Assembly (NCBI GenBank): GCA_026387805.1
Contig: JAPLKY010000167.1
Span: forward strand, 1-7,445
Length of the DNA stretch: 7,445 nt
DNA from: Candidatus Krumholzibacteriia bacterium
Lineage (GTDB): Bacteria > Krumholzibacteriota > Krumholzibacteriia > Krumholzibacteriales > Krumholzibacteriaceae
Reading direction: 5' to 3'
How positions within the stretch are numbered: position 1 is the stretch's first letter; every line of letters starts with the position of its first letter. Under the pieces are notes generated by a model. It made no database searches. It was not told where the DNA came from and saw nothing but the letters and a program-made list of their open reading frames with translations. Positions 1 to 6,101 of the stretch are shown here, in pieces. The translations under genes and the position numbers were made by a program.

Positions 1-31
1 CCGCTGCGGCCGCGACAACGATCCGCTTCAT
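1..31 (-). CDS. Start of an unidentified gene, cut by the window edge
   Basis: An ATG at 31-29 opens a frame reading MKRIVVAAAA before the window ends, so only ten codons are visible. A purine-rich Shine-Dalgarno-like stretch, GAAGGGGG (44-37), ends 5 nt before the ATG. Two basic residues followed by a small hydrophobic run look like the beginning of a signal peptide, which would fit an exported product, but ten residues cannot identify a family. It starts 56 bp after the stop of the S9-family gene with no visible terminator between them, so it may be cotranscribed with that gene. Confidence 0.5.
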   Translation of the reverse strand, partial: MKRIVVAAAA

Positions 32-87
32 GGTCGCCCCCTTCGCTTCGAGCCGCCGTCAATCGCAGCCGCGCGACGTCGAGCCGC

Positions 88-2004
88 TCACCGGCGCCCG
101 TTGCCCAGATACTCCGAGAGAAAACCTTCGGCGCTTTCCCAGAACTTCATGCGGTTCTGGGGCTTCGAGATCCCGCGCCCCTCGTCCGGAAGATAGATGA
201 ACTCGCATGGAACGCCGCTCTTCTTGAGAGCGGCGACGATGCGTTCCGCGTCGGCATTCGGGGTGAACGGGTCGTGTCCCCCTTGCACGACGAGAAGGGG
301 CGCGCGTATGCGGTCCACCGCGAAAAGCGGGGAGCGCGACCTCAGCATATCGGCATCCGTTTCCGGGTTCCCGACCAGCTCATAGAAGAACGATTTGTAT
401 TCGGCATATCCGGCCGTCCTCGCGGCGAGCCAGCCGAGAAGATCGCTCGGCCCCGAGATGTCCACCCCGCAGCGGAAGAGATCGGGCGTCGAGGTCAAGC
501 CGACGAGCGCCGCGTAGCCCCCGAACGAGCTTCCGAAAATCGCCATTCGTTTCGGATTGGCGATACCTTCCGAGACCGCCCATTGAACCCCGTCCTCCAG
601 ATCGTCCTGCATCTTGCCGCCCCATTCCTTGTTCCCCGCGTTCGAAAAATCCTTTCCGTATCCCCGGCAGCCTCGAAAGTTGACCTGCAGGCACGCATAC
701 CCCCGACTCGCGAGCCACTGCACCTCGGGATTGAATCCCCAGTAATCGCGCGTCCACGGATCCGGACGTACGAGAAGCACGAGCGGCAGGTTCTGCCGTT
801 TGCCGCCAGCCGGATAGGTGATATAGCCGTGGATCTCCAGACCGTCTCTCGCCTTGAACGAAACGGGTTCCATCCGCGCGAGCCGGTAATTCCTCAGGTC
901 CGGCTGTTCGTCGAAAAGGAAAGTCCCCTGTTTCGTTCTTCGATCGTAGAGAAAATAGGAGACGGGGCCGTCATCCTTGTTGAAGCCGAGAACCCAGGTC
1001 GAATCGGACGCGTCCGTGCTCATGAACCTGAAATCCCCGCGATCGAGCTTCGCGACGGCGTCGAAATCGCTCCGGAGCGAATTGTCGAGAATGGCCCATT
1101 CGATATGTTCGCGCTCGAACGCAACGGCCTGCATTTCGTATGTGTCGACCTGGAAGAACGCGGAGACGATCTCGCTCTCCGGATCCTCGGCGATTGCCGT
1201 CACCGAACCATCGACGATATTGATCTCGACGAGTCTTCCCGTATTGAATCCCCGCGCATCGAAACAGTAGATGCCCGCTCCGTCGCGCGTGAACCGAAGG
1301 GCTCCGCTCGACATGCGATCCTCGGAATTCCACGAGCACACCTTCACCCAGGGAGAATTCTCCCCCTTGCGCACGATGAGATCGCTGCCTCCCTGCGGTT
1401 CCGAAACGAGGGCGCCCCTCACGACAAGATCGTTGTCGGGGATCCATCGCACGACGTTGCCCGGATTCTTCGCGGCCATGACGAGGGCTCCCGTTTCGAC
1501 GTCAAGACGATAGGCATCGGTAAAGCCGCGATTTTCCTTGTTCATCTGGATGATGAACTCCCGCGGGAACCTTTTGCTGTACGCGACGACGCCGACCTTC
1601 AGGCTGACGAAGGGAGAGAAAACGCAGATTTCCCCGGTATCGACGTCGATGCCGTAGAGCCGCCAGTTGTCGGTCCCCGCCAAATCCTGAAAGTACAGAA
1701 TATGCTTGTTATCATAGGCCCAGAAATATTTGCTGATTCCTCGGTCGGCGTCGCGTGTGATCGCTCGATCGTCCGTCCGGCCGATCGTCTTCACCCAGAT
1801 GTTGAGGACGCCGTTATATGGCGCGACGTACGAGAGTTTCTTCGCGTCCGGGGATATGCACGGCATCGTCCTCGTGGGATTGCCGAAGAGGACGCCGGTC
1901 GGTATGAGCTTCGGCTCTTCCTTCGCGCAGGAAATCGCGAGGAAGGCCATCGCCATGCACGCCGCGAGGCCGCAAACGCAACGCATTCCAATTGAATTCT
2001 TCAA
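88..2004 (-). CDS. S9-family (prolyl oligopeptidase-like) lipoprotein, probably catalytically defective
   Basis: This 638-residue protein has the two-part architecture of S9 serine peptidases, which cleave oligopeptides. An N-terminal beta-propeller spans about residues 40-370; its beginning (SPDAKKLSYVAP, then a YFWAYD segment) is typical of exported S9 peptidases. The alpha/beta-hydrolase domain spans about 380-635. The start is TTG at 2004, chosen because AAGGAG lies 7 nt upstream; the next candidate, ATG at 1986, has no such site. Residues 1-25 form a signal peptide ending in a lipobox (LAISC), so Cys26 is probably lipidated and the protein membrane-anchored in the envelope. The nucleophile Ser493 in GSSFGG and Asp578 (GGHDP) are present. 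The catalytic His is not: the usual DEGHG reads DEGRG with Arg610 (codon CGC, 177-175). The usual HGGPW reads RPDPW (413-417). The rest of the domain is well conserved (WGFNPEVQWLASRGYA, NFRG, EWGGKMQDDL), so family membership is secure while peptidase activity is doubtful. It has its own upstream promoter. Confidence 0.93.
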   Translation of the reverse strand: MKNSIGMRCVCGLAACMAMAFLAISCAKEEPKLIPTGVLFGNPTRTMPCISPDAKKLSYVAPYNGVLNIWVKTIGRTDDRAITRDADRGISKYFWAYDNKHILYFQDLAGTDNWRLYGIDVDTGEICVFSPFVSLKVGVVAYSKRFPREFIIQMNKENRGFTDAYRLDVETGALVMAAKNPGNVVRWIPDNDLVVRGALVSEPQGGSDLIVRKGENSPWVKVCSWNSEDRMSSGALRFTRDGAGIYCFDARGFNTGRLVEINIVDGSVTAIAEDPESEIVSAFFQVDTYEMQAVAFEREHIEWAILDNSLRSDFDAVAKLDRGDFRFMSTDASDSTWVLGFNKDDGPVSYFLYDRRTKQGTFLFDEQPDLRNYRLARMEPVSFKARDGLEIHGYITYPAGGKRQNLPLVLLVRPDPWTRDYWGFNPEVQWLASRGYACLQVNFRGCRGYGKDFSNAGNKEWGGKMQDDLEDGVQWAVSEGIANPKRMAIFGSSFGGYAALVGLTSTPDLFRCGVDISGPSDLLGWLAARTAGYAEYKSFFYELVGNPETDADMLRSRSPLFAVDRIRAPLLVVQGGHDPFTPNADAERIVAALKKSGVPCEFIYLPDEGRGISKPQNRMKFWESAEGFLSEYLGNGRR

Positions 2005-2011
2005 AACAGCG

Positions 2012-2017
2012 CTCCTT
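2012..2017 (-). promoter_or_regulatory. Ribosome binding site fixing the TTG start of the S9-family gene
   Basis: AAGGAG reads on the minus strand at 2017-2012 and is separated by 7 nt from the TTG at 2004-2002. This spacing supports the TTG rather than the ATG six codons downstream. Confidence 0.75.
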
Positions 2018-2018
2018 G

Positions 2019-2037
2019 CCCGTCACGGGTTGCCCGT
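2019..2037 (-). promoter_or_regulatory. Two mutually exclusive small hairpins in the leader, just before the ribosome binding site
   Basis: On the minus strand ACGGG (2037-2033) can pair with CCCGT (2029-2025) across a CAA loop. The same CCCG (2029-2026) can instead pair with CGGG (2022-2019) across a TGA loop, because the ACGGGCAA octamer occurs twice. The second form ends one base before the AAGGAG. The stems are only 5 and 4 bp, so a regulatory role is speculative. Confidence 0.25.
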
Positions 2038-2053
2038 AGGACGCCGAAAAGGC

Positions 2054-2082
2054 ATTTTAGTGGGATGCCGCGGGGTCGTCAA
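2054..2082 (-). promoter_or_regulatory. Sigma70-type promoter for the S9-family gene
   Basis: On the minus strand a -35 hexamer TTGACG (2082-2077, five of six consensus bases) and a -10 hexamer TAAAAT (2059-2054, five of six) are separated by exactly 17 nt. Transcription would start near 2047, giving a leader of about 40 nt before the TTG start at 2004. The match is the best promoter-like sequence I see in the window and lies in the longest intergenic gap, so the S9-family gene is probably transcribed independently of the upstream block. Confidence 0.7.
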
Positions 2083-2094
2083 GCCTTACCTGTT

Positions 2095-2128
2095 AAATGC
2101 TTTCAGGACAAGAAAGTTTCAAGCATTT
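2095..2128 (-). repeat. 8-bp inverted repeat straddling the trmFO stop codon
   Basis: AAATGCTT (2128-2121 on the minus strand) and its exact reverse complement AAGCATTT (2102-2095) flank an 18-nt loop that contains the last trmFO codons and its TGA stop. The downstream arm ends in TTT but no U-tract follows (the next bases are AAC), so a canonical intrinsic terminator is not supported. It may be a weak terminator or an RNA 3'-end structure separating trmFO from the next promoter. Confidence 0.35.
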
Positions 2129-3392
2129 TCAGCGAACGCTCGACGTAGATCCTCTTCCGCTCGCTCCGGCGGGCGGTCAAGGCGGGCAGAATGCCGAAAT
2201 TGACGTTCATCGGCTGAAATGCGGTCTTTTCCTCGCTGCAATGTCGCTGGAGCGAGCCGAGAAGCGTTTCCCGGGGAAAAAGGGGTTCAGGCGGTTCTCC
2301 TTTTCCATAGCGCGCCACGTTACGCGCGACGATCGCGCCGTGCGCGATCGACTCCATATACCCCTCGACACCGACGATCTGCCCGGCGAAGAAGAGCCCC
2401 GGACGGTTGCGCGACATCTGGGTCCGGTCCAGAAGCTTCGGCGAGTCAAAGAACGTGTTCCGATGCACCGAACCCCAGCGAAGGATCTCGGGAGCTCGAA
2501 ACCCGGGAATGACTGCCAGGAGCTGCTGCTGGGCGCCGCGCGTCAGCCGCGTCTGAAAGCCGACGAGGCCGAAGAGCGTGCCGTCGCGCGACTCCTGCCG
2601 CATCTGAATAGCGGCGTACGGTTCGCGTCCCGTCCTCGGATCGGTGAGCCCCTTCGGCTTGAGTGGTCCGAAACGCAGAGCGTCTTCTCCGCGCGCGGCG
2701 ATCACCTCGACGGGAAGGCAGCTCTCGAAGCAGCGGGTCTCCTCGAAGCCGTGCTTCTCCGTTTTCGGCGCTCCGCGGAGAAAAGCGACGAGCCGCGAAT
2801 ACTGATCCGCGTCGAGCGGTATGTTCCAGTAATCGTCCCCTCCCTTGCCGTATCGCGACGCCTTGAATGCGCGATCGGGATCGATTGCGTCGACGCTCAC
2901 GGAGAGCGAGATCGCGTCGTAGAAGAAGAGATGATCGGAAGCGAAATGATCGCGCAGCGCGGCCGAAAGCGCATCGGACGTCAGCGGGCCGGTGGCGATC
3001 ACGGAGCAGGGCGGAAGATCGAGATCGCGCTGCTCCCGCCGCTCGAGCCTGATGCGCGGATTCGATTCGATTCGAGCGGTAACGGCGCGTCCGAACTCCT
3101 CGCGATCGACGGCGAGCGCGTGCCCCGCCCTCACACGGCACTCGGACGCGATCTCGAGCAGACGGCAGCCGATCATGCGGAGCTCTCTCTTGAGGAGCCC
3201 CGACGCCGTCTCCGGATCGTCCGATTTGAGCGAATTGCTGCACACGAGCTCGGCGAGATACTCCGTCGCGTGCGCGGGGGTGCGTGCCGCGGGGCGCATC
3301 TCCACGAGCGTCACGCGTATGCCGCGGTCGGCAAGCTGCAGCGCGAGCTCTGAGCCCGCAAGCCCGCCGCCGACAACCGCAACCTCTCTCAT
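2103..3392 (-). CDS. trmFO: TrmFO, folate/FAD-dependent tRNA (uracil-54-C5)-methyltransferase
   Basis: TrmFO makes m5U54 in the T-loop of tRNAs, using methylenetetrahydrofolate as carbon donor and FAD as reductant. The 429-residue length is typical (the Bacillus enzyme is about 435). The N-terminus has the FAD dinucleotide-binding motif VVGGGLAGSE (6-15), followed by EMRP (31-34) and AELVCSNSL (47-55). The two cysteines important in characterised TrmFO enzymes are present: Cys51 in LVCSNSL and Cys225 in FESCLPVEV. The C-terminal part has LFFAGQIVGVEGYMES (333-348) and FQPMNVNFG (392-400). The frame is open upstream to 3848, but that stretch lies inside topA. The start is the ATG at 3392, where protein similarity begins, with GAGGT (3406-3402) 9 nt before it. 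The ATG overlaps the topA stop as TGATG, implying translational coupling. It is in the usual place for the family, next to topA. No motif appears broken. Confidence 0.97.
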   Translation of the reverse strand: MREVAVVGGGLAGSELALQLADRGIRVTLVEMRPAARTPAHATEYLAELVCSNSLKSDDPETASGLLKRELRMIGCRLLEIASECRVRAGHALAVDREEFGRAVTARIESNPRIRLERREQRDLDLPPCSVIATGPLTSDALSAALRDHFASDHLFFYDAISLSVSVDAIDPDRAFKASRYGKGGDDYWNIPLDADQYSRLVAFLRGAPKTEKHGFEETRCFESCLPVEVIAARGEDALRFGPLKPKGLTDPRTGREPYAAIQMRQESRDGTLFGLVGFQTRLTRGAQQQLLAVIPGFRAPEILRWGSVHRNTFFDSPKLLDRTQMSRNRPGLFFAGQIVGVEGYMESIAHGAIVARNVARYGKGEPPEPLFPRETLLGSLQRHCSEEKTAFQPMNVNFGILPALTARRSERKRIYVERSLKMLETFLS

Positions 3393-5587
3393 CAGGAAGT
3401 GACCTCGTGCCGGCAGGACGGGCACTTGAGGTAGGTTCCCTTCTTTGCGCTGTTCTTCTCCACGAGGTTGGCGTTCGAGCAGCTGGGGCACAGTTGCCCG
3501 GTCGGCTTGTCCCAGCTCGCGAACGTGCATTTCGGGTACATGGTGCAGCCGTAGAAGAGACGGCCGCGCCGGCTTCTCTTTTCGCTGATCTGGCCGCTGC
3601 ATCCCTTCGTGGGACAGGGGATTCCCAGCGTCACCGCTTCCGTGTACTTGCAGACGGGATACTTCTGGCAGGCGATGAATCGTCCGAAACGTCCCGTTCG
3701 GTGCACGAGGCCCCCCCCGCACTGCGGACATTTCCTGTCGATCGCCTCGACCTCCTCGAGCGGTCGCGTAAAGCGGCATTCGGGAAAACCGGGGCACGCG
3801 AGGAAAGGCCCGTTCTTTCCCCATTTCTTGACGAGACTCTTGCCGCAATTGGCGCAGATTTCCTTCGTTTCCTCCTGCACGAGCTTCTTGAGCTCAGCGC
3901 CCTTGCCCTGTATCGCATCGAGATCGACCGTGAGCGGATCGTAGAAGAGCTTCACGACGGCGCGCCAGTCGTCCTTCCCCTCCTCCACCTTGTCGAGCTC
4001 CATCTCCATCCGGGCGGTGAAATCGACCTCGAAAACGTCCCTGAAATAGCTCTCGAGCGTTCCCCATACCTTTTCGCCGAGCTCTGTCGGAAACAGGGCG
4101 GAGGCTTTCTTGTTCACGTAATCCCGGGCCTGGATAACGCCGAGAATAGACGCGTACGTGCTGGGCCGGCCGATTCCCTTGTCCTCGAGCTCCTTGATCA
4201 GCGAGGCTTCGGTATATCGCGGCGGAGGCTCGGTGAAATGCTGGGACGCATCCAGGCTCCGGATCGCGACGGGGTCTCCCGGGGCGAGCGCCGGAAGCAT
4301 TTCGTCCTGCTCCGCTTTCTGGTCCTGCATGATCGCGAGGAATCCGGGCTTCACGAGCGTTCTGCCGTTCGAGCGCATAAGGTAGCGATCTCCGGCCATG
4401 ATATCCGCCTCTACGACGCGGTAGACCGCGGGAGCGGCAAGCGACGCGAGAAAGCGCTGCCAGATGAGCCAGTACAGCGAGAGTTGATCCTTTCCGAGAT
4501 GCTGTTTCATCGAATCGGGGGTTCGGTAGCAATCGGTCGGCCGTATCGCCTCGTGCGCGTCCTGAGAACCCTTTGTTTTCTTGTACACCTTCCGGCCGGT
4601 AGCGGGCATATCCGCGCCGAACGTCTCCCGCAGGTAGGCGGTTCCCTGGGCGTGGGCCTCGGCGCTCAGCCTCGTCGAGTCGGTTCGCATGTAGCTGATG
4701 AGCCCTACCGCGCCTTCGGAGCCAAGATCGACGCCCTCATAGAGCTGCTGCGCGATCAGCATGGTCTTTTTCGCCGAGAAGCCGAGCCTCCCCGCCGCCT
4801 CGCGTTGAAGCGTGCTCGTGATGAAGGGAGGCTGCGCGTTCCGCAGCTTCTCTTTCTCGCTCACCTCGCGCACCGAAAGGGTCTCGCGCTTGATGCTCTC
4901 GAGTATCTCGTCCGCCCCGCTCTTGCCGGTTATCTCGGGCTTCCGTCCGTCGATCCTGAGGAGTTTCGTCGCGAATTCCTCCCCGCGGCCGGTCGCCAAC
5001 ATCCCTTCGATCGTCCAATACTCCGCGGGAACGAACGCCCGAATCTCGCGCTCTCTCTCGCAAATGAGGCGAAGCCCGACGCTCTGGACGCGTCCCGCGC
5101 TGAGCCCCCGATAGAATATCTTCCAGAGAACGGGACTGATGAGATACCCGAAAAGTCGGTCCAGGATCCGACGCGCCTGCTGCGCGTTCACCTTGTCGAG
5201 ATCGATGTCGCGCGGGCTGGCGACGGCTTCCTGTATCGCTTTTTGCGTGATCTCGTTGAAGATGATCCGCCTGATGGGGATCTTGGTCTTCCCGAGCACC
5301 TCCTTGAGGTGCCACGCGATCGCTTCTCCCTCCCGATCCATATCGGTCGCAAGCAGAATCATGACGCTCTTCGCCGCTTCGCGCCGCAGCTCGGTCACGA
5401 TCTTTGCCTTGCCCTTGACCGCCACGTACTTCGGCGCGAAGCCATCCTCGATGGCAATCCCCATCTCGCGTTCCGGCAGATCGCGAATATGCCCGACCGA
5501 GGCCTTCACCGAGTACCCCTTGCCGAGATATTTCTTGATCGTGCGCGCCTTGGCGGGAGATTCCACGACGACGAGAACCTGGTCCAA
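3392..5587 (-). CDS. topA: DNA topoisomerase I (type IA) with four C-terminal zinc ribbons
   Basis: TopA relaxes negatively supercoiled DNA by cutting one strand and passing the other through a transient 5'-phosphotyrosine link. The 731-residue protein starts with a Toprim domain (VVVESPAKA, acidic Glu9; TDMDREGE at 81-88 giving the Mg-binding Asp82, Asp84, Glu86). GLSAGRVQSV (161-170) follows, then the active-site segment ISYMRTDSTR with catalytic Tyr299, and GIGRPSTYAS (471-480). The tail carries four Cys4 modules: 578/581/598/604, 620/623/640/646, 658/663/681/687 and 700/703/722/725. The first three keep the usual CxxC...CxxxxxC pattern, though the third opens with a wider Cys pair; the last has CxxC on both sides, a general zinc-ribbon form. 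Translation starts at TTG (5587): no ATG or GTG lies in frame between it and the smg stop, and a strong GGAAGGAG sits 6 nt upstream. It follows smg by 14 bp and overlaps trmFO by one base. Confidence 0.98.
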   Translation of the reverse strand: MDQVLVVVESPAKARTIKKYLGKGYSVKASVGHIRDLPEREMGIAIEDGFAPKYVAVKGKAKIVTELRREAAKSVMILLATDMDREGEAIAWHLKEVLGKTKIPIRRIIFNEITQKAIQEAVASPRDIDLDKVNAQQARRILDRLFGYLISPVLWKIFYRGLSAGRVQSVGLRLICEREREIRAFVPAEYWTIEGMLATGRGEEFATKLLRIDGRKPEITGKSGADEILESIKRETLSVREVSEKEKLRNAQPPFITSTLQREAAGRLGFSAKKTMLIAQQLYEGVDLGSEGAVGLISYMRTDSTRLSAEAHAQGTAYLRETFGADMPATGRKVYKKTKGSQDAHEAIRPTDCYRTPDSMKQHLGKDQLSLYWLIWQRFLASLAAPAVYRVVEADIMAGDRYLMRSNGRTLVKPGFLAIMQDQKAEQDEMLPALAPGDPVAIRSLDASQHFTEPPPRYTEASLIKELEDKGIGRPSTYASILGVIQARDYVNKKASALFPTELGEKVWGTLESYFRDVFEVDFTARMEMELDKVEEGKDDWRAVVKLFYDPLTVDLDAIQGKGAELKKLVQEETKEICANCGKSLVKKWGKNGPFLACPGFPECRFTRPLEEVEAIDRKCPQCGGGLVHRTGRFGRFIACQKYPVCKYTEAVTLGIPCPTKGCSGQISEKRSRRGRLFYGCTMYPKCTFASWDKPTGQLCPSCSNANLVEKNSAKKGTYLKCPSCRHEVTS

Positions 5588-5593
5588 CGGGTG

Positions 5594-5601
5594 CTCCTTC
5601 C
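5594..5601 (-). promoter_or_regulatory. Strong ribosome binding site fixing the TTG start of topA
   Basis: GGAAGGAG reads on the minus strand at 5601-5594 and directly follows the smg TAA stop (5604-5602). A 6-nt gap separates it from TTG at 5587-5585. No other start codon is available in frame, so this site decides the topA start. Confidence 0.85.
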
Positions 5602-6045
5602 TTAATGCACGCGTCCGTCATCGCGACGCGCGATGTCCGGAGGATTGTTTTCCGGGAGATCGGAAACGAATCGAGATGCAAGGTCCCGCACCTCTTCGAG
5701 CGATACGGGCGGGATGAACTCATACGCGGCGTTATCGATGATCGCGCTCAGCTGGATTTCGGATATCCACCCGAGACGATGGAGGTTGAGAAGATATCCC
5801 TGGGCCGGGATCGACAGCATATGCTTTTCGAACTCGTTCAGGACGCGACTCCCCGCAGGCGACTCTCTCCCCGGCCCCCGATCCGTGACGTCGGACCCGA
5901 AATCGAGCATCCGGAACGCCTGTCTGATCTCGAAGCGCGTGTATCCCATATCCTCGAGCTCGTCCTGCACGTACGAGGAATCCTTGAGATCTCCGGGTTC
6001 GAGATCCATGATATACTCGATGATCTCTTTTATCCGCTCGCTCAT
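5602..6045 (-). CDS. smg: Smg/DUF494 family protein
   Basis: A 147-residue protein resembling Smg (DUF494) of Escherichia coli (about 157 residues), a conserved small protein whose biochemical role I do not know. The N-terminal helix (MSERIKEIIEYIMD) and the DLKDSSYVQDELEDMGYTRFEI segment match the family's opening region. The FEKHMLSIPAQGYLLNL segment (about 73-89) corresponds to the ECERLDASCRGFLLFL region of E. coli Smg. The frame stays open upstream to 6126 but overlaps the end of secA. I chose the ATG at 6045 because similarity begins there and GAGG (6056-6053) lies 7 nt before it. The TAA stop is 14 bp before topA. In E. coli, smg lies beside a gene for a topoisomerase-like zinc-ribbon protein (yrdD), so a neighbour related to topA is a recurring theme. 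The product is acidic and soluble, with no signal peptide or membrane segment. Confidence 0.85.
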   Translation of the reverse strand: MSERIKEIIEYIMDLEPGDLKDSSYVQDELEDMGYTRFEIRQAFRMLDFGSDVTDRGPGRESPAGSRVLNEFEKHMLSIPAQGYLLNLHRLGWISEIQLSAIIDNAAYEFIPPVSLEEVRDLASRFVSDLPENNPPDIARRDDGRVH

Positions 6046-6052
6046 CGCACAG

Positions 6053-6056
6053 CCTC
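6053..6056 (-). promoter_or_regulatory. Ribosome binding site of smg
   Basis: GAGG on the minus strand at 6056-6053 is followed by 7 nt and then ATG at 6045. It decides between this start and the longer frame reaching back into secA, for which no comparable site is seen. Confidence 0.6.
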
Positions 6057-6101
6057 GCGCCTTCAACACGGCGCTTCGCCCGAGGGCATCATGTATAATT
6101 G

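Noticed and set aside
274..1995. Plus-strand open frame of 573 codons antisense to the S9-family gene
   Set aside because: It lies wholly opposite a clear family member, has a charged low-complexity composition and no recognisable motif; long antisense frames are expected from GC-rich codon bias.
2103..3848. A 581-residue form of TrmFO starting at 3848
   Set aside because: The extra 152 residues lie inside the topA zinc-ribbon region in another frame and resemble nothing; the FAD-binding N-terminus starts exactly at the ATG at 3392.
5338..5346. TopA DMD instead of DPD in the Toprim acidic motif
   Set aside because: The middle residue varies in type IA topoisomerases (for example Gly in mycobacterial TopA), and both aspartates and the Glu are kept, so activity is not in doubt.
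3284..5605. Plus-strand open frame of 773 codons antisense to topA
   Set aside because: It mirrors topA, whose motifs are all in the minus-strand frame. The plus-strand product is Arg/Leu/Glu-rich without domain motifs, so it is a codon-bias shadow. The 418-codon frame opposite trmFO (2097-3353) is rejected for the same reason.
6094..6099. TATAAT on the plus strand in the secA-smg gap
   Set aside because: It is a perfect -10 hexamer, but I see no -35 element at 16-18 nt and no plus-strand gene downstream. On the minus strand the same gap offers only a weak TTGCGG with about 20-nt spacing to TATACA, not enough to claim an smg promoter.
6046..6101. Possible terminator between secA and smg
   Set aside because: Only a 4-bp stem (GGCG-AAG-CGCC) is visible on the minus strand, with no U-tract after it.
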